A stretch of 64,000 nt of DNA from an uncultured Stenotrophomonas sp. (GTDB lineage: Bacteria > Pseudomonadota > Gammaproteobacteria > Xanthomonadales > Xanthomonadaceae): contig FLTS01000001.1 in the NCBI GenBank assembly GCA_900078405.1, positions 1,760,626 to 1,824,625 on the forward strand, given 5' to 3'. The notes below the pieces were generated by a model. The model was given only the letters and a program-made list of their open reading frames with translations, was not told the DNA's origin and ran no database searches. Position numbers and translations under genes: made by a program. Positions within the stretch are counted from its first letter, which is position 1; every line of letters starts with the position of its first letter. Of the stretch, positions 62,099 through 64,000 are shown in pieces.

Positions 62099-64000
62099 TC
62101 AACCGGTGTTCTGCACACCCTGCGAGACGCCGTTGACGCAGGCCACCAGCGCGCGCAGCAGCGCCTCGTCCTCGCGGCCGCTCTGCCGCCAGCGGCGCAG
62201 CAGGTCCACCTGCAGGGTGCTGATCGGGTCGATGTAGGGGTTGCGCAGGCGGATCGACAGCGCCAGCCGCGGGTCGTGCTCCAGCAGTTCCTGCTGGCCG
62301 CTCAGGCGCTTGACCCAGTGCGCGGTCAGCGCCAATTCGTCGCGGATCAGCGGGAAGAAGTGCTCGTGCAGCGGCCCGGCCAGCTTCGAGAACTGTTCGG
62401 CGATGTCGATGTCGCCCTTGCTCAGCACCATCGCCATGTCGTCGAGGAAGGTGTCGAAGAACGGCCAGCCGTGCGCCATTTCCAGCAGCGTATCCTCGTG
62501 GCCGGCGGATGCGGCGGCCTGCAGGCCGCTGCCGACGCCGAACCAGCCAGGGATCACCGCGCGCGCCTGGCTCCACGAAAACCCCCACGGGATCGCGCGC
62601 AGGTTGGACAGCGCGGCGTTCTGGCCGAGCCGGCGCGAGGGCCGCGAGCCCAGCGTCATCCGCTCGATCACGTCGATTGGCGTGGCCTGCCGGAAGTAGT
62701 CCATGAACTGCGGATCGCCGACGAAGGCGCGGTAGGTACGCGAGCTTTCACTGGCGATGATGTCCATCACCGGCTTCCAGCGCGGTTCGCGCGGCTCCGG
62801 CGCGCGCGGGCGCAGGCTGGCGCGCAGCACCGCGCCAGCGGCCTGCTCCAGCGAGCGCAGCGCCAGCGCGCGGATGCCGTACTTGCGGTGGATCACCTCG
62901 CCCTGCTCGGTCACCCGCAGGCGCCCGCCGATGCTGCCGCGCGGCGAGGCATCGACCGCATGCGTGGTCTTGGTGCCGCCGCGGCTGAGCGAGCCGCCGC
63001 GGCCGTGGAAGAAGCTCAGCCGCACCCGCTGTTCACTGGCGGCGTTGAGCAGCTCCACCTGTGCCTGCTGCAGGCCCCAGCGCGAAGCGGCGATGCCGCC
63101 GTCCTTGCCGCTGTCCGAATAGCCCAGCATCACCATCTGCACGTCGCCGCGCGCGCGCAGGTGGGCACGGTAGACCGGGTCGGCGAGCAGGTCGCGCAGG
63201 GTGGCGGTGCCGCGGCGCAGGTCGTCCACGGTTTCGAACAGCGGCGCGATGTCCAGCGGCACCGCGCCCTGCGCATCGACCAGGCCGCCACGGCGCGCCA
63301 GCGCCAGCACCGCCAGCACGTCGCCGCGGTCGTGCGCCATCGAGATGATGTAGGTGCCCAGCGCATCGGTGCCGTGGCGGCGGCGTGCGTCGGCCAGCGC
63401 GGCGAACGCCTTGTCCAGGCGCTGGCCGGTTTCGTCATCGCCGGGCGGCAGCGCGGCCTCGCCGGCCGCATACGGCGACAGCGTGCCGGCGCGCGCTTCG
63501 TCGTCGAGCGCATCGAACGCCTCCTGCCCGCCCAGCACTTCGGCCAGCGCGCGCGAATGCACGCTCGACTCCTGGCGCACGTCCAGCCGCGCCAGGTGGA
63601 AGCCGAAGGTGCGCACCCGCCACAGCAGCCGGCGCACCGAGAACCAGCCGGCATGCTTGCCCTTGTTCGCCTCCAGGCTGTCGAGGATCAGCTGGATGTC
63701 GCCGATGAATTCCTCCGGCGAGGCATACGCGCCCGGTGCGTCGTCCAGCGTGGCCTGCAAGCGCGCGCGCATGCGGTCGTTGAGCAGGCGGTAGGGCATG
63801 TCGGCGTGGCGCGGGCGCGACTGCACCTGCGGCAGCAATTGCCGGTATTCCTCGACGCGCGCGCGTACCGCGTCGCTGACGCCGATCAGCTCGGTGGACT
63901 GGCTGAGCAGGCTGGCGAGCTTGAGCAGGTCCTTCAGGTACAGCTCCAGCACCGCGCTGCGCTGCGCGTTCAAGGTGGCGGTGATGGTGCCGGCGTCGAC
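62099..64000 (-). CDS. ppc: Phosphoenolpyruvate carboxylase, C-terminal part (5' end outside window)
   Basis: Carboxylates phosphoenolpyruvate to oxaloacetate to refill the TCA cycle. 633 C-terminal residues of an expected 900 or so are in the window; the frame runs off the right edge. Visible active-site blocks are [25 protein letters not shown] (catalytic), the glycine-rich loop [21 protein letters not shown], and [20 protein letters not shown] with FGVGSGL. The glycine loop reads [10 protein letters not shown] where many enzymes have GRGGTVGRGG. The chain ends in QNTG, the invariant C-terminus that takes part in allosteric aspartate binding. No break is seen. Confidence 0.97.
   Translation of the reverse strand, partial: VDAGTITATLNAQRSAVLELYLKDLLKLASLLSQSTELIGVSDAVRARVEEYRQLLPQVQSRPRHADMPYRLLNDRMRARLQATLDDAPGAYASPEEFIGDIQLILDSLEANKGKHAGWFSVRRLLWRVRTFGFHLARLDVRQESSVHSRALAEVLGGQEAFDALDDEARAGTLSPYAAGEAALPPGDDETGQRLDKAFAALADARRRHGTDALGTYIISMAHDRGDVLAVLALARRGGLVDAQGAVPLDIAPLFETVDDLRRGTATLRDLLADPVYRAHLRARGDVQMVMLGYSDSGKDGGIAASRWGLQQAQVELLNAASEQRVRLSFFHGRGGSLSRGGTKTTHAVDASPRGSIGGRLRVTEQGEVIHRKYGIRALALRSLEQAAGAVLRASLRPRAPEPREPRWKPVMDIIASESSRTYRAFVGDPQFMDYFRQATPIDVIERMTLGSRPSRRLGQNAALSNLRAIPWGFSWSQARAVIPGWFGVGSGLQAAASAGHEDTLLEMAHGWPFFDTFLDDMAMVLSKGDIDIAEQFSKLAGPLHEHFFPLIRDELALTAHWVKRLSGQQELLEHDPRLALSIRLRNPYIDPISTLQVDLLRRWRQSGREDEALLRALVACVNGVSQGVQNTG

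Overview
This is a GC-rich chromosomal window, most likely from a member of the Xanthomonadaceae (Stenotrophomonas, Pseudoxanthomonas or a close relative). The evidence is the Xanthomonas/Caulobacter-type TonB-dependent receptors, the N-acetylglucosamine (GlcNAc) utilisation genes of the nagP/nagR/nagB-II/nagA/nagX type, a short bacterial pyrophosphatase, and paired REP hairpins with a GTAG base like the SMAG repeats of Stenotrophomonas. I saw no tRNA, rRNA, CRISPR array, phage or insertion sequence. The left edge cuts a vWA-like membrane protein gene and the right edge cuts ppc.

Layout. Positions 1-7390 (+) hold a compact operon around a tubulin/FtsZ-superfamily protein, with a vWA-like membrane protein, a small membrane protein, a GYF-domain protein, a zinc-ribbon membrane protein carrying two long poly-C tracts, and a glycine-zipper lipoprotein. 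It resembles the FtsZ-like membrane-remodelling systems predicted from comparative genomics. Positions 7497-9307 hold ppa and an HDOD signalling protein with a degenerate receiver domain. Positions 9607-15820 (-) hold a winged-helix/PD40 membrane regulator, an AraC regulator and a TonB-dependent receptor. After a 584-base gap with a candidate small RNA come thiC (-), preceded by a TPP riboswitch, and a gamma-glutamyltransferase (-).

Positions 20514-38452 (+) are one long MSHA-like type IV pilus operon of 15 genes: inner-membrane alignment proteins, secretin, AAA ATPase with peptidoglycan-binding domain, MshE-type ATPase with a tandem c-di-GMP-binding motif, GspF-type platform protein, and six prepilin-like proteins. 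Two similar pilins bracket the machinery genes. The last three prepilins are unusually large (994, 367 and 443 aa) and share a pilin core followed by a hydrophobic helical module. With the tubulin-like operon, this is the best candidate for an undescribed system.

Positions 39651-59421 form a GlcNAc/chitin-oligosaccharide regulon. The minus-strand arm is nagP, nagR, nagB-II, nagA and a nagX interrupted by an in-frame amber codon, with a hexanucleotide microsatellite just upstream of nagX. The plus-strand arm is two tandem paralogous modules, each sugar kinase, TonB-dependent receptor, GH20 hexosaminidase. Candidate NagR operators with a TTGACA-N4-TGTCA core lie in the nagP/glk divergent region and before the second module. 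The logic is secreted hexosaminidases, outer-membrane TonB receptors, inner-membrane NagP, cytoplasmic kinase, deacetylase (NagA), deaminase (NagB-II), all under LacI-type NagR. The right end holds a VanZ-like protein, a MidA-like methyltransferase, a pteridine-reductase-like SDR, a large nested inverted repeat, and the C-terminal two thirds of phosphoenolpyruvate carboxylase.
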